From NCBI RefSeq assembly GCF_023544865.1, contig NZ_JAMJFX010000023.1, forward strand, positions 1 to 47,626: a DNA stretch of 47,626 nucleotides. Reading direction: 5' to 3'. Shown here in pieces: positions 8,682 to 17,329 of this stretch (its first letter is position 1; every line of letters begins with the position of its first letter). The translations under genes were made by a program, and so were the position numbers. The DNA comes from Phaeovulum molybdatiresistens (GTDB lineage: Bacteria > Pseudomonadota > Alphaproteobacteria > Rhodobacterales > Rhodobacteraceae). Under the pieces are notes generated by a model. It was not told the origin of the DNA, ran no database searches, and worked only from the letters and a program-made list of their open reading frames with translations.

Positions 8682-9050
8682 ATGGCCGCCACGCTATATG
8701 TCTGCCAGACCTGCCGCGCCGCGGCCGGGGACGCGCCGGGGTCCGACGCGGGGGATGCGGTGCGCCCGGGCGCGCGGCTGGTTGCGGCGCTGTTGTCCGC
8801 ACCCGCGCCCGAGGGGGTGGATATCCGCCCGGTCGAATGCCTGTCGGCCTGTTCACAGGGCTGTTCGGTCGCGCTGAGCGCGCCGGGCAAGTGGTCCTAT
8901 GTTTATGGCCGGCTGTCCGAAGCCGATGCCGCGGCGATCCTTGAGGGGGCCGCGCGTTATGCTGCAAGCGCCGACGGGCTGGTGCCCTGGCGCGAACGGC
9001 CCGAGATCTTTCGCAAGCAGAGCCTTGCCCGAATCCCCCCGCAGGAGTGA
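8682..9050 (+). CDS. DUF1636 protein, probable thioredoxin-like [2Fe-2S] ferredoxin fold
   Basis: 122 aa, soluble, no signal peptide. Function unknown; DUF1636 is often found in B12 loci of alphaproteobacteria. Five cysteines are visible: C8 and C11 in YVCQTCR, and C53, C57 and C61 in VECLSACSQGC. They are followed by a hydrophobic strand and the turn SAPGKWSYVYG. The pattern of an N-terminal C-x2-C, then C-x3-C about 40 residues later, then a strand and a Trp-containing turn resembles thioredoxin-like 2Fe-2S ferredoxins, so a role in electron transfer or metal handling is inferred. Start chosen by AAGGAGG at 8671-8677. It is the first gene behind the cobalamin riboswitch and three bases ahead of cobW. 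Confidence 0.85.
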   Translation: MAATLYVCQTCRAAAGDAPGSDAGDAVRPGARLVAALLSAPAPEGVDIRPVECLSACSQGCSVALSAPGKWSYVYGRLSEADAAAILEGAARYAASADGLVPWRERPEIFRKQSLARIPPQE

Positions 9051-9053
9051 GCC

Positions 9054-10100
9054 ATGTCCGATCTGACCAAAATCCCCGTCACTGTCATCACCGGCTTTCT
9101 GGGCGCGGGCAAGACCACGCTGATCCGCCATCTTATGGCCAATCCGCAGGGTCGCAAGCTGGCCGTTCTGGTCAATGAATTTGGCACCGTCGGGGTCGAT
9201 GGCGAAATCCTGCGCCAATGCGCCGATGAGAACTGCCCCGATGAAAATATCGTCGAGCTGGCCAATGGCTGCATCTGCTGCACCGTGGCCGATGATTTCA
9301 TCCCCACGATCGAGGCGCTGATGGCGCGCCCGGTTCGCCCCGATCACATCCTGATCGAAACCTCGGGGCTGGCGCTGCCCAAGCCGCTGCTGAAGGCGTT
9401 CGACTGGCCGGCGATCCGGTCGCGGATCACGGTGGACGGGGTGATCGCCCTGGCCGATGCCGAGGCGGTGGCGGCGGGGCGTTTTGCCCCCGATGTCGAT
9501 GCGGTCGAGGCGCAGCGCGCCGCCGATGAAAGCCTGGATCATGAAACCCCGCTGTCCGAGGTGTTCGAGGATCAGATCGCCTGTGCCGATATCGTGCTGT
9601 TGTCCAAGGCCGATCTGGCGGGCGAGGCGGGGCTGGCCGCCGCGCGCGCGGTGATTGAGGCCGAGGCGCCGCGCCCGCTGCCGATCCTGCCGTTAAGCGA
9701 AGGGGTGATCGACCCGCGGCTGATCCTGGGGCTTGGGGCTGCGGCCGAGGATGACCTGGCCGCGCGGCCCAGCCATCACGACGGGGCCGATGACCATGAA
9801 CATGACGATTTCGACACGGTGGTGATCGACCTGCCCGAAGTGGCCGATCCGGCCGCGTTGGTGGCCGCGATCGAACGGCTGGCGCGAGAGCAGAAGATCC
9901 TGCGCGTCAAGGGGCATGTGGCGGTGGCGGGCAAGCCGATGCGGATGCTGGTGCAGGCGGTGGGCGAACGCGTCCGCCATCAGTTCGACCGCCCCTGGGG
10001 TGCCGATCCGCGCCGATCCGCGCTGGTGGTGATTGCCGAACATCATGATGTGGATGAGGGCGCGATCCGCGCGGTGCTGATGGAAGGTGTCGCCGGCTGA
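9054..10100 (+). CDS. cobW: CobW, COG0523 family GTPase / cobalt chaperone
   Basis: G3E-family P-loop GTPase thought to deliver cobalt to the CobNST chelatase. 348 aa. The Walker A motif is TGFLGAGKTT at residues 13-22; the family metal site is GCICCTV (CxCC); ETSGLALP and LSKADL complete the GTPase domain. A histidine/aspartate-rich linker around residues 240-253 (HHDGADDHEHDD) separates it from the C-terminal CobW domain and is a likely metal ligand. It lies between DUF1636 and cobN, so all three would be made together when B12 is scarce. The stop overlaps the cobN start by one base. Confidence 0.95.
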   Translation: MSDLTKIPVTVITGFLGAGKTTLIRHLMANPQGRKLAVLVNEFGTVGVDGEILRQCADENCPDENIVELANGCICCTVADDFIPTIEALMARPVRPDHILIETSGLALPKPLLKAFDWPAIRSRITVDGVIALADAEAVAAGRFAPDVDAVEAQRAADESLDHETPLSEVFEDQIACADIVLLSKADLAGEAGLAAARAVIEAEAPRPLPILPLSEGVIDPRLILGLGAAAEDDLAARPSHHDGADDHEHDDFDTVVIDLPEVADPAALVAAIERLAREQKILRVKGHVAVAGKPMRMLVQAVGERVRHQFDRPWGADPRRSALVVIAEHHDVDEGAIRAVLMEGVAG

Positions 10101-13100
10101 TGCATGTCGTCTTCCGCGAAAGCCACGGGCTGGAGGAAACCGAGGTTCCGACCGATCTGGGGCAGCGGCCCGCGGATCTGGTGGTGCTGTCGTTTTCCGA
10201 CAGTGACCTGGGCGCTTTCGCGGCGGGTTGGCGGCGGTCGGGGGGGGCGCTGCCAACGTTGCGGCTGGCCAATCTGGTGGCGCTGCGCCATCCGATTTCC
10301 GTTGATACCTATGTCGAAAACACGCTGTCGGGGGCCAGGGGCATCCTGATCCGGCTGATCGGCGGCGAGGCCTATTGGCCCTATGGGCTGGCCTCGGTGC
10401 AGGATCTGGCGCGGCGCAAGGGGATCGCGCTGGCGGTGCTGCCGGCGGACGGGCGGGTGGATGCGCGGCTGGATCAGCTGTCAACCCTGCCGGTCTCGAC
10501 GTTGCGGCGGCTGAAGGATCTGTGTGATGCGGGCGGCGCCGTCGCGGCGCAGGCCGCGCTGGCACAGCTGGCGCTGGCCTCGGGCCTTTATGCGGGGCCG
10601 GTGCCGGGGGACAAAAGCATGCCCGCGATGGGGTTTTATGACCCCGATGCGGGTGTCCTGGCCGCGCCGCCGCAACCGGGGTCGGGGCCGCTGGCGTTGG
10701 TCAGCTTCTATCGGTCCTATCTGACGGCGGCGGATCTGGCGCCGGTCGATGCGCTGATCGCGGGGCTGCGTGCGCGGGGCTTTGCGGCCTATGGGGTCTT
10801 TGCGCCCTCGCTGAAGGCCGCGGGGTTTGGCGATTGGCTGGAAACCGCGCTGGATGGGCGGGCGCCCGCGCTGGTGATCAATGCCACCGCCTTTTCCGCC
10901 CAGGGGGCCGATGGCGCGACGCCCGTTGACCGATTTGCCTGTCCGGTGTTTCAGGTGGCCCTGTCCTCGGCGCGGCGGCGGGATTGGGCGGGGGCGGAAC
11001 GTGGCCTGTCGCCCGCCGATCTGGCGATGCATGTCGTCCTGCCCGAGGTGGACGGGCGGCTGTTCGCGGGGGTCGTGTCCTTCAAGGCGCCCGAGCCGCG
11101 CGACCCCGATCTGGAATATTCCCGGTTTTCGCATCGTGCGGACGCGGGGCGGATCGCGGCGGTGCTGGACCGGGCCGTGGCCTGGCACCGGCTGGCGGTG
11201 ACGCCCGCGGCGGATCGGCGGCTGGCGGTGGTGCTGTCGACCTATCCGGGCCGTCCCTGGCAGATGGCCCATGCGGTGGGGCTGGATGCGCTGGCCTCGG
11301 CCCGGGGGCTGCTGGATCAGCTGGCCGATGAGGGCCATGCGGTCGCCCCCGGCCCCGACCCCGAGGCGCTGGATACGGCGCGCATTGCCTGGCCGCTGGC
11401 CGAATATCAGGCCGCGCTGGATCGCCTGCCCGCGCCGCTGCGGGCGGATCTGGCGGCGGTCTGGGGCGCGCCCGGCGATGACCCGGCCTGCCGCGATGGC
11501 GCCTTCCACTTTGCCGCGATCTGGCGCGGGGGGGTCTTGCTGGCGCTGCAGCCCGAACGCGATGCGCCCGGCGAACGCGATGCGGCCTATCACGACCTGG
11601 GCCGGGTGCCGCGCCATGCCTATGTGGCCTTTTACCTGTGGCTGCGCGCCCAGGGCATGGACGCGCTGGTCCACATGGGCGCGCATGGCACGCTGGAATG
11701 GCTGCCGGGCAAGGCGGTGGCGCTGTCCGATGCCTGCTGGCCCGAGGCGCTGATCGGCCCGGTTCCGGTGATCTATCCCTTCATCGTCAATGACCCCGGC
11801 GAGGCCGCGCAGGCCAAGCGCCGGATCGGGGCGGTGACGCTGGGCCATCTGCCCCCGCCGATGGTGGCGGCAACGGTGCCTGCGGGCATGGTGCGGCTGG
11901 AACGGCTGCTGGATGAATATTCCACCGCCGACGGGTTGGACCCGGCGCGGCGCGACCGGCTGATCGCCGATATTCGGGATGAGGCCCGCGCCAGCGGCGT
12001 CGAGGATGACCTGGGCATCCCCGCCGCCGCCAGTGCCGCCGAGGCGATCACCCGCATCGACCGCTTTGTCTGCGACATCAAGGAAAGCCAGTTCGGCGAG
12101 GGGTTGCATGTGCTGGGGCAGGGGGCCTGCGGGGCGGCCGAACGCGCGGGGCTGTCGGCGGCGCTGGCCGGGCGGCGGGTCGCGCCCGGACCCTCGGGCA
12201 GCCCGGCGCGGGGGCGGTCGGATGTGCTGCCCACGGGGCGCAACCTGTTTTCCGTCGATCCGCGCGCGGTGCCCAGCCGCGCGGCGCATGCGCAGGGCGT
12301 GAAGCTGGCCGAAGAGCTGTTGCGCCGGCATTTGCAGGATCATGGCGACTGGCCCCGGGGGCTGGTCGTCGATCTGTGGGGCAGTGCGACGATGCGCACC
12401 GCGGGCGAGGAATTCGCCATGGCGCTGCATCTGGCGGGCCTGAAGCCGGTCTGGGATGAGGGCGCGGCGCGGGTTTCCGGCGTCGAGGTGGTGCCGCTGG
12501 CGCTGCTGGGGCGGCCGCGCATCGATGTGACGCTGCGGGTGTCGGGCCTGTTCCGGGATGTTTTCCCGGGCCTTGCGCAGCTGTTTGAAACCGGGGCGGC
12601 GGCGCTGGCCGCGCGGGATGAGGCGTCCGAGGACAACCCCTACCGCGCCCGCACGGCGCGGGTCTTTGGGCCGCAGCCGGGGCAATATGGGCTGGGCCTT
12701 GGCGATGTGACCGCCGAGTTCACGGCTGCGGCCCGTGCTGCGGCGGGTGAGGCCTGGATGGCGGCGTCCAGCTGGGCGATCGGGGCGGATGGCGTGGCGC
12801 GGGCCGACCGCGCCGGGCTGGAATCGCGTCTGCGGCAGGCAGACAGTTTCGTTCACGCGCAGGATCTGCCCGAATCCGATCTGTTGCTGGCGGCGGATTA
12901 CGCCGCGCATGAGGCGGGCTTTGCCGCGGCATTGGCGCGGCTGGGTGCGGCGGCGCCGGCGCTCTATCACATGGATGCGACGCAGCCCGACCGCCCGCGC
13001 GCCCGCAACTTGACCGAGGAAATTGCCCGTGTTGTGCGTGCGCGCGCCGCAGCCCCCGAATGGGCCGATGGCATGATGCGCCATGGCTATCGCGGCGCGG

Positions 13101-13345
13101 CTGAAATTGCGGCGACGCTGGATCATCTGGCGGCCTTTGCGCAGCTGGCCCAGGTGGTGCCCGCGCATCTGTTCGACCTGTATCATGACGCGACCCTGGG
13201 CCGCCCCGAGATCGTGGATTTCATGGCGCGCGAAAACCCCGGCGCGCTGGCGGCGATGCGCGATCTGTTCCAACGGCTGGCCGCGGCGGGGCTGTGGCAG
13301 ACGCGGCGCAATTCCATCGCCGCCACGCTGGAGGACGGGGTATGA
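10100..13345 (+). CDS. cobN: Aerobic cobaltochelatase subunit CobN
   Basis: Large subunit of the ATP-dependent chelatase that inserts cobalt into hydrogenobyrinic acid a,c-diamide, working with AAA+ subunits CobS and CobT that are not in this window. 1081 aa, shorter than the 1275 aa of P. denitrificans but usual for this group. Recognisable CobN/BchH segments are VDTYVENTLSGARG, YWPYGLASVQDLA, VLSTYPGRPWQMAHAVGLDA, HMGAHGTLEWLPGKAVALS, the ATMRTAGEEFAMALHLAGLK region and DNPYRARTARVFGPQPGQYG. Near the end is GMMRHGYRGAAEIA. The start ATG 10100 shares a base with the cobW stop. A long antisense open frame over this gene is a composition artefact. Confidence 0.97.
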   Translation: MHVVFRESHGLEETEVPTDLGQRPADLVVLSFSDSDLGAFAAGWRRSGGALPTLRLANLVALRHPISVDTYVENTLSGARGILIRLIGGEAYWPYGLASVQDLARRKGIALAVLPADGRVDARLDQLSTLPVSTLRRLKDLCDAGGAVAAQAALAQLALASGLYAGPVPGDKSMPAMGFYDPDAGVLAAPPQPGSGPLALVSFYRSYLTAADLAPVDALIAGLRARGFAAYGVFAPSLKAAGFGDWLETALDGRAPALVINATAFSAQGADGATPVDRFACPVFQVALSSARRRDWAGAERGLSPADLAMHVVLPEVDGRLFAGVVSFKAPEPRDPDLEYSRFSHRADAGRIAAVLDRAVAWHRLAVTPAADRRLAVVLSTYPGRPWQMAHAVGLDALASARGLLDQLADEGHAVAPGPDPEALDTARIAWPLAEYQAALDRLPAPLRADLAAVWGAPGDDPACRDGAFHFAAIWRGGVLLALQPERDAPGERDAAYHDLGRVPRHAYVAFYLWLRAQGMDALVHMGAHGTLEWLPGKAVALSDACWPEALIGPVPVIYPFIVNDPGEAAQAKRRIGAVTLGHLPPPMVAATVPAGMVRLERLLDEYSTADGLDPARRDRLIADIRDEARASGVEDDLGIPAAASAAEAITRIDRFVCDIKESQFGEGLHVLGQGACGAAERAGLSAALAGRRVAPGPSGSPARGRSDVLPTGRNLFSVDPRAVPSRAAHAQGVKLAEELLRRHLQDHGDWPRGLVVDLWGSATMRTAGEEFAMALHLAGLKPVWDEGAARVSGVEVVPLALLGRPRIDVTLRVSGLFRDVFPGLAQLFETGAAALAARDEASEDNPYRARTARVFGPQPGQYGLGLGDVTAEFTAAARAAAGEAWMAASSWAIGADGVARADRAGLESRLRQADSFVHAQDLPESDLLLAADYAAHEAGFAAALARLGAAAPALYHMDATQPDRPRARNLTEEIARVVRARAAAPEWADGMMRHGYRGAAEIAATLDHLAAFAQLAQVVPAHLFDLYHDATLGRPEIVDFMARENPGALAAMRDLFQRLAAAGLWQTRRNSIAATLEDGV

Positions 13346-14478
13346 GCTTTGCCGTGCAGGGATGGTGCCCCGGCGCGCTTCGGCCGATGGCCTCGGGCGA
13401 TGGGCTGGTGGTGCGGGTGCGCCCGGTGGGGGGGCGGATCACCCCGGCGCAGGCGGCGGGCATTGCGGCGGCGGCGCGGGCGCATGGCAACGGGTTGATC
13501 GACCTGTCGGGGCGGGCCAATGTGCAGCTGCGCGGGGTGACGCCTGACAGCCACCCGCGGCTGATCGCCGATCTGGCGGGACTGGGCCTGATCGACGCCG
13601 ATCCCGCCGCCGAAGCGCGGCGCAACCTGATCGTGACGCCCTTTGCCGATGCACGGACCGATGCGCTGGCCGAGGCGCTTGGCGCGGCCTTGGCCGATGC
13701 GCCGGTGCTGCCGGGCAAGTTCGGCTTCATGGTGGATACCGGCCCCGCGCCGGTCATGGCGGGCACGCCCGCCGATATCCGGCTGGAACGGGATGCGGAT
13801 GGGGGGTTGATCCTGCGTGCGGCGGGCATGGATCGGGGCGCGTCGGTGACCGAAAGCTCGGCCCCCGCTGCCGCCATTGCGTTGGCGCACTGGTTCGTGG
13901 CGGCGGGCGGGGTGCAGCAGGGGCGCGGCCGGATGGCGGCGCTGATTGCGCGCGGCGCCCGGCCCGAAGGTGCACTGGCCGGCACCGTGGCGCCCGCGCC
14001 CGCAGCCCCGCCGCCGGGGCCGGGGCTGTGCCCGCAAGGCGCGCTTGTGGCCTTTGAGTTTGGCCAGATGCAGGCGGAAACCTTTGCCGCCCTTGGCGGG
14101 CTGGGGCCCTTGCGGATCACGCCTTGGCGGATGGTGCTGGTCGAAGGTCTGGCCGCGCTGCCGCAGATCGCGGGGCTGATCACCGACCCCGCCGATCCGC
14201 TGTTGCGGGTCTATGCCTGCACCGGCGCGCCCGGCTGTCTGCAGGCGGCGGGGCCGACCCGGCCGCTGGCCCGCACACTGGCGCCCCTTGTGCGCGGGGG
14301 CCGGGTGCTGCATGTGGCGGGCTGTGCCAAGGGCTGCGCCTGGCCCGCGCGCGCGGGGCTGACGCTGGTGGCGACTGCGCAAGGATTTGATCTGATCACG
14401 AATGGCACCGCCCAGGACAGCCCCGCCCGGCGCGGCCTGTCCCCCGCCGAGCTGCCCGATTTACCGGAGTTTTCCTGA
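13342..14478 (+). CDS. cobG: Precorrin-3B synthase (CobG)
   Basis: Oxygen-dependent iron-sulfur monooxygenase that hydroxylates precorrin-3A at C20 and forms the lactone, preparing ring contraction. 378 aa. It belongs to the nitrite/sulfite reductase-like family: IDLSGRANVQLRGV near the start is the substrate-binding repeat, and the [4Fe-4S] ligands are CTGAPGC (C-x5-C) followed about 45 residues later by CAKGC (C-x3-C). Start ATG 13342 overlaps the cobN stop (ATGA); an earlier in-frame start would lie inside cobN. Several Rhodobacter species use the unrelated CobZ for this step, so CobG here is informative. Confidence 0.94.
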   Translation: MSFAVQGWCPGALRPMASGDGLVVRVRPVGGRITPAQAAGIAAAARAHGNGLIDLSGRANVQLRGVTPDSHPRLIADLAGLGLIDADPAAEARRNLIVTPFADARTDALAEALGAALADAPVLPGKFGFMVDTGPAPVMAGTPADIRLERDADGGLILRAAGMDRGASVTESSAPAAAIALAHWFVAAGGVQQGRGRMAALIARGARPEGALAGTVAPAPAAPPPGPGLCPQGALVAFEFGQMQAETFAALGGLGPLRITPWRMVLVEGLAALPQIAGLITDPADPLLRVYACTGAPGCLQAAGPTRPLARTLAPLVRGGRVLHVAGCAKGCAWPARAGLTLVATAQGFDLITNGTAQDSPARRGLSPAELPDLPEFS

Positions 14479-15108
14479 ATGCCCCATGTCTATGAAAAGG
14501 ACGGCGCGAAGATCTACGAACAGTCCTTCGCCACGATCCGCGCCGAGGCCGATCTGGCCCGCTTCACCCCCGAGGAAGAGGTGGTGGTGGTGCGCATGAT
14601 CCATGCCGCCGGGATGGTGGGGCTGGAACGCCATGTCCGCTTTACCCCCGGCATGGCCATTGCCGCGCGCGCCGCGCTGGAGGCGGGGGCGCCGATCCTG
14701 TGCGATGCGCGGATGGTGTCCGAGGGGATCACCCGCGCGCGTCTGCCCGCGGGCAATGCGGTGATCTGCACCCTGCACGACCCCGCCGTGCCTGAAATGG
14801 CCCGCGCGATGGGCAACACGCGATCGGCTGCGGCGCTGGAACTGTGGCGCCCGCATCTGGCCGGCGCGGTGGTGGCGATCGGCAATGCGCCGACCGCGTT
14901 GTTCCACCTGTTGAACATGCTGGAAGACCCCGCCTGCCCGCGCCCCGCCGCGATCATCGGATGCCCGGTGGGCTTTATCGGCGCGGCGGAATCCAAGGCC
15001 GCGCTGATCGCTGCGGCGCCGGTGCCAAGCGTGATCGTTGAGGGGCGTCTGGGCGGATCGGCCATTACCGTGGCCGCGGTCAACGCCCTTGCCAGCCGGA
15101 AGGAGTAA
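14479..15108 (+). CDS. cobH: Precorrin-8X methylmutase
   Basis: Moves the C11 methyl group to C12, giving the orange hydrogenobyrinic acid. 209 aa, standard length. The N-terminal YEKDGAKIYEQSFATIRAEA, the catalytic-histidine segment RMIHAAGMVG, ARMVSEGI and IIGCPVGFIGAAESK are family hallmarks. The ATG immediately follows the cobG stop with no spacer. A ribosome site GGAAGGA ahead of cobI lies within its last codons. Confidence 0.97.
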   Translation: MPHVYEKDGAKIYEQSFATIRAEADLARFTPEEEVVVVRMIHAAGMVGLERHVRFTPGMAIAARAALEAGAPILCDARMVSEGITRARLPAGNAVICTLHDPAVPEMARAMGNTRSAAALELWRPHLAGAVVAIGNAPTALFHLLNMLEDPACPRPAAIIGCPVGFIGAAESKAALIAAAPVPSVIVEGRLGGSAITVAAVNALASRKE

Positions 15109-15111
15109 TCC

Positions 15112-15852
15112 ATGGGCCGGATCATCTGCGCGGGCCTTGGGCCGGGCGACCCCGATCTGATCTCGGTCCGGGCGGATCGCGCCATTCGCGGGGCGGGCCA
15201 TGTCGCCTATTTCCGCAAGAAGGGCCGCCAGGGCCAGGCCCGCCGCATCGTGGATGGGATGCTGGCGGCGGATGTGGTGGAATATCCGATGGAATATCCC
15301 GTCACCACGGAAATCCCCTTCGACAGCCCCGAATATAATCGCCTGCTGGCGGCGTTCTATGATGACTGGGCGGCGCGGCTTGCGGCGCTGGCGGCCAGCT
15401 GTGACGTGGTGGTGTTGTGCGAGGGCGATCCGTTTTTCTACGGTTCCTTCATGCATCTATACACGCGCCTGAAGGATCGGGTCACGATGGATGTGATCCC
15501 CGGCATCACCGGCATGACCGGCTGCTGGAATGCCACGGGCGCGCCGATCACCTGGGGCGATGATGTGCTGAGCGTGCTGATGGGCACCCTGCCCGAGGAG
15601 GATCTGGTGGCGCATATGCGCGGCGCCGATGCGTTGGTGGTGATGAAGACCGGGCGCAACCTGCCCAAGGTGCGCCGCGCGCTGGCGCGCGCCGGGCGGC
15701 TGGACGCGGCCTGGCTGGTCGAACGCGGCACGATGCCGGGCCAGCGCATCACGCGCCTGGCCGAGGTCGAGGACCATGACTGTCCCTATTTCGCGATCGT
15801 TCTGGTGCATGGCCAGGGCCGCCGCCCCGAACTGGCCGAGGCCGCGGAATGA
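15112..15852 (+). CDS. cobI: Precorrin-2 C20-methyltransferase
   Basis: SAM-dependent methyltransferase acting at C20 of precorrin-2. 246 aa. The tetrapyrrole methylase fold is seen from the N-terminal IICAGLGPGDPDLISVRA, VVVLCEGDPFFYGSF for SAM binding and DVIPGITGMTGCWNATG. YFRKKGRQGQARRI near the start is characteristic of CobI. ATG 15112 follows the cobH stop by three bases; the stop overlaps cobJ (ATGA). Confidence 0.96.
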   Translation: MGRIICAGLGPGDPDLISVRADRAIRGAGHVAYFRKKGRQGQARRIVDGMLAADVVEYPMEYPVTTEIPFDSPEYNRLLAAFYDDWAARLAALAASCDVVVLCEGDPFFYGSFMHLYTRLKDRVTMDVIPGITGMTGCWNATGAPITWGDDVLSVLMGTLPEEDLVAHMRGADALVVMKTGRNLPKVRRALARAGRLDAAWLVERGTMPGQRITRLAEVEDHDCPYFAIVLVHGQGRRPELAEAAE

Positions 15853-16601
15853 CCGGCTGGATCGCCGTGGCGGGGCTGGGCCCCGGGGATGAAGCGCTGG
15901 TCACGCCCGAGGTTGCCGCCGCGCTGGCGCAGGCGACCGATGTGGTGGGCTATATCCCCTATGTCGCCCGTATCGCGCCGCGACCGGGGCTGGTGCTGCA
16001 CCCGTCGGACAACCGGGTCGAACTGGACCGCGCCCGCGCCGCGCTGGACATGGCGGCAGCGGGGCGGCGGGTGGTGATTGTATCTTCGGGCGATCCGGGG
16101 GTGTTCGCCATGGCCTCGGCCCTGTTCGAGGCGCTGGAGGATTTGCCGCAGGCTGCCCATCCCGACATCCGCATCCTGCCCGGCATCACCGCGATGCTGG
16201 CGGCGGCGGCGCGGGCGGGGGCGCCCTTGGGGCACGACTTCTGCGCGATCAACCTGAGCGACAACCTGAAACCCTTTGAGATGGTGGAACACCGGCTGCG
16301 CCATGCCGCGCGGGGCGATTTCGCCATGGCCTTCTACAACCCCCGGTCCAAGGCGCGCCCGCATCAGTTCGCCCGTGTGCTGGAGCTGCTGCGCGAGGAA
16401 TGTGGCCCCGATCGGCTGATCATCTTTGCCCGCGCCGTCAGCACCCCCGATGAGGCGCTGCGCGTCGTCACCCTGGCCGAGGCCGCGCCGGAGATGGCCG
16501 ATATGCGCACCGTGGTGATCGTGGGCAATTTCGCCACGCGCCGGGTCGGGCGCTGGGTCTATACGCCGCGCTCGGCGGCAGGTTCGGCGACGACGCCATG
16601 A
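15849..16601 (+). CDS. cobJ: Precorrin-3B C17-methyltransferase
   Basis: Methylates C17 and drives ring contraction after CobG. 250 aa. VAGLGPGDEALVTPEV at the N-terminus, VVIVSSGDPGVFAMASAL for SAM, DIRILPGITAMLAAAARAGAPLG (HDFCAINLSDNLKP follows) and FYNPRSKARPHQ are diagnostic for CobJ. The last 43 bp overlap the 3' end of cobK, which lies on the opposite strand. Confidence 0.96.
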   Translation: MTGWIAVAGLGPGDEALVTPEVAAALAQATDVVGYIPYVARIAPRPGLVLHPSDNRVELDRARAALDMAAAGRRVVIVSSGDPGVFAMASALFEALEDLPQAAHPDIRILPGITAMLAAAARAGAPLGHDFCAINLSDNLKPFEMVEHRLRHAARGDFAMAFYNPRSKARPHQFARVLELLREECGPDRLIIFARAVSTPDEALRVVTLAEAAPEMADMRTVVIVGNFATRRVGRWVYTPRSAAGSATTP

Positions 16602-17329
16602 CGGGCCAGCCAGTCCATCACCTGCGCGACGCTGGACGCAGTTTCCCGCGGTGGCAGGGCGGGCCGGTCGATCAGGATCACGGCCAGGCCAAGGCTGCGG
16701 GCGGCGATCAGCTTGGCCGCAGCCCCCGTGCCACCGGCATTCTTGGCGACGACATGGGTGATGGCATGGGCGCGCATGAGGGCGGTATCGGCGGCCGCCT
16801 CAAAGGGGCCGCGGGCGATGATCACCTCTGCCTTGGGCAGGGGCAGCGGGCCTTCGGGCGGATCGACCAGCCGCAGCAGGTAGTGATGCTGCGGCTTGGC
16901 CGCGAAGGGGGCAAGGTTCTGCTTGCCGATGGCCAGAAAGACGCGCGCGGGGCTGTCGGGCAGGGCGGCGACGGCGGCGGCGATGTCGGGAACATGGGTC
17001 CAGCGGTCGCCCGGGCCCGCGGCCCAGGGCGCGCGTTCGAAGGCCAGCAGCGGCGTGCCGGTTGCGGCGCAGGCGGTGATGGCATTGGCGCTGATACCTG
17101 CGGCGAAGGGATGGGTGGCGTCGATCACATGGCTGATCGCCTGATCGCGCAGAAAGGCCGCCAGCCCCACCACGCCGCCAAAGCCCCCGACCCGGGTGGG
17201 CAGCGGTTGCGCGACCGGCGCGCCGGTGCGCCCGGCATAGGAAAAGACCGCGGGCAGGCGCGCGTGGGCCAGTTCGGCGGCCAGGCGGCTTGCCTCGGTC
17301 GTGCCGCCCAGAAGAAGGATGCGCGTCAT
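16559..17329 (-). CDS. cobK: Precorrin-6A reductase
   Basis: NADPH-dependent reduction of precorrin-6A to precorrin-6B. 256 aa. The N-terminal Rossmann strand ILLLGGTTEASRLAAEL, VIDATHPFAAGIS and VVAKNAGGTGAAAKLIAA near the end are family signatures. It is the only minus-strand gene inside the cobG-cobF block. Its 3' end overlaps cobJ by 43 bp and its ATG shares the four bases CATG at 17327-17330 with the ATG of cobL. The open frame upstream of 17329 runs antisense to cobL and is not supported by any ribosome site or homology. Confidence 0.95.
   Translation of the reverse strand: MTRILLLGGTTEASRLAAELAHARLPAVFSYAGRTGAPVAQPLPTRVGGFGGVVGLAAFLRDQAISHVIDATHPFAAGISANAITACAATGTPLLAFERAPWAAGPGDRWTHVPDIAAAVAALPDSPARVFLAIGKQNLAPFAAKPQHHYLLRLVDPPEGPLPLPKAEVIIARGPFEAAADTALMRAHAITHVVAKNAGGTGAAAKLIAARSLGLAVILIDRPALPPRETASSVAQVMDWLARHGVVAEPAAERGV

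Noticed and set aside
10481..13273. Very long minus-strand open frame (930 codons) opposite cobN
   Set aside because: It mirrors cobN codon by codon, is rich in Arg, Gln and Pro, has no domain or ribosome site, and arises because high third-position GC removes stop codons from the antisense frame.
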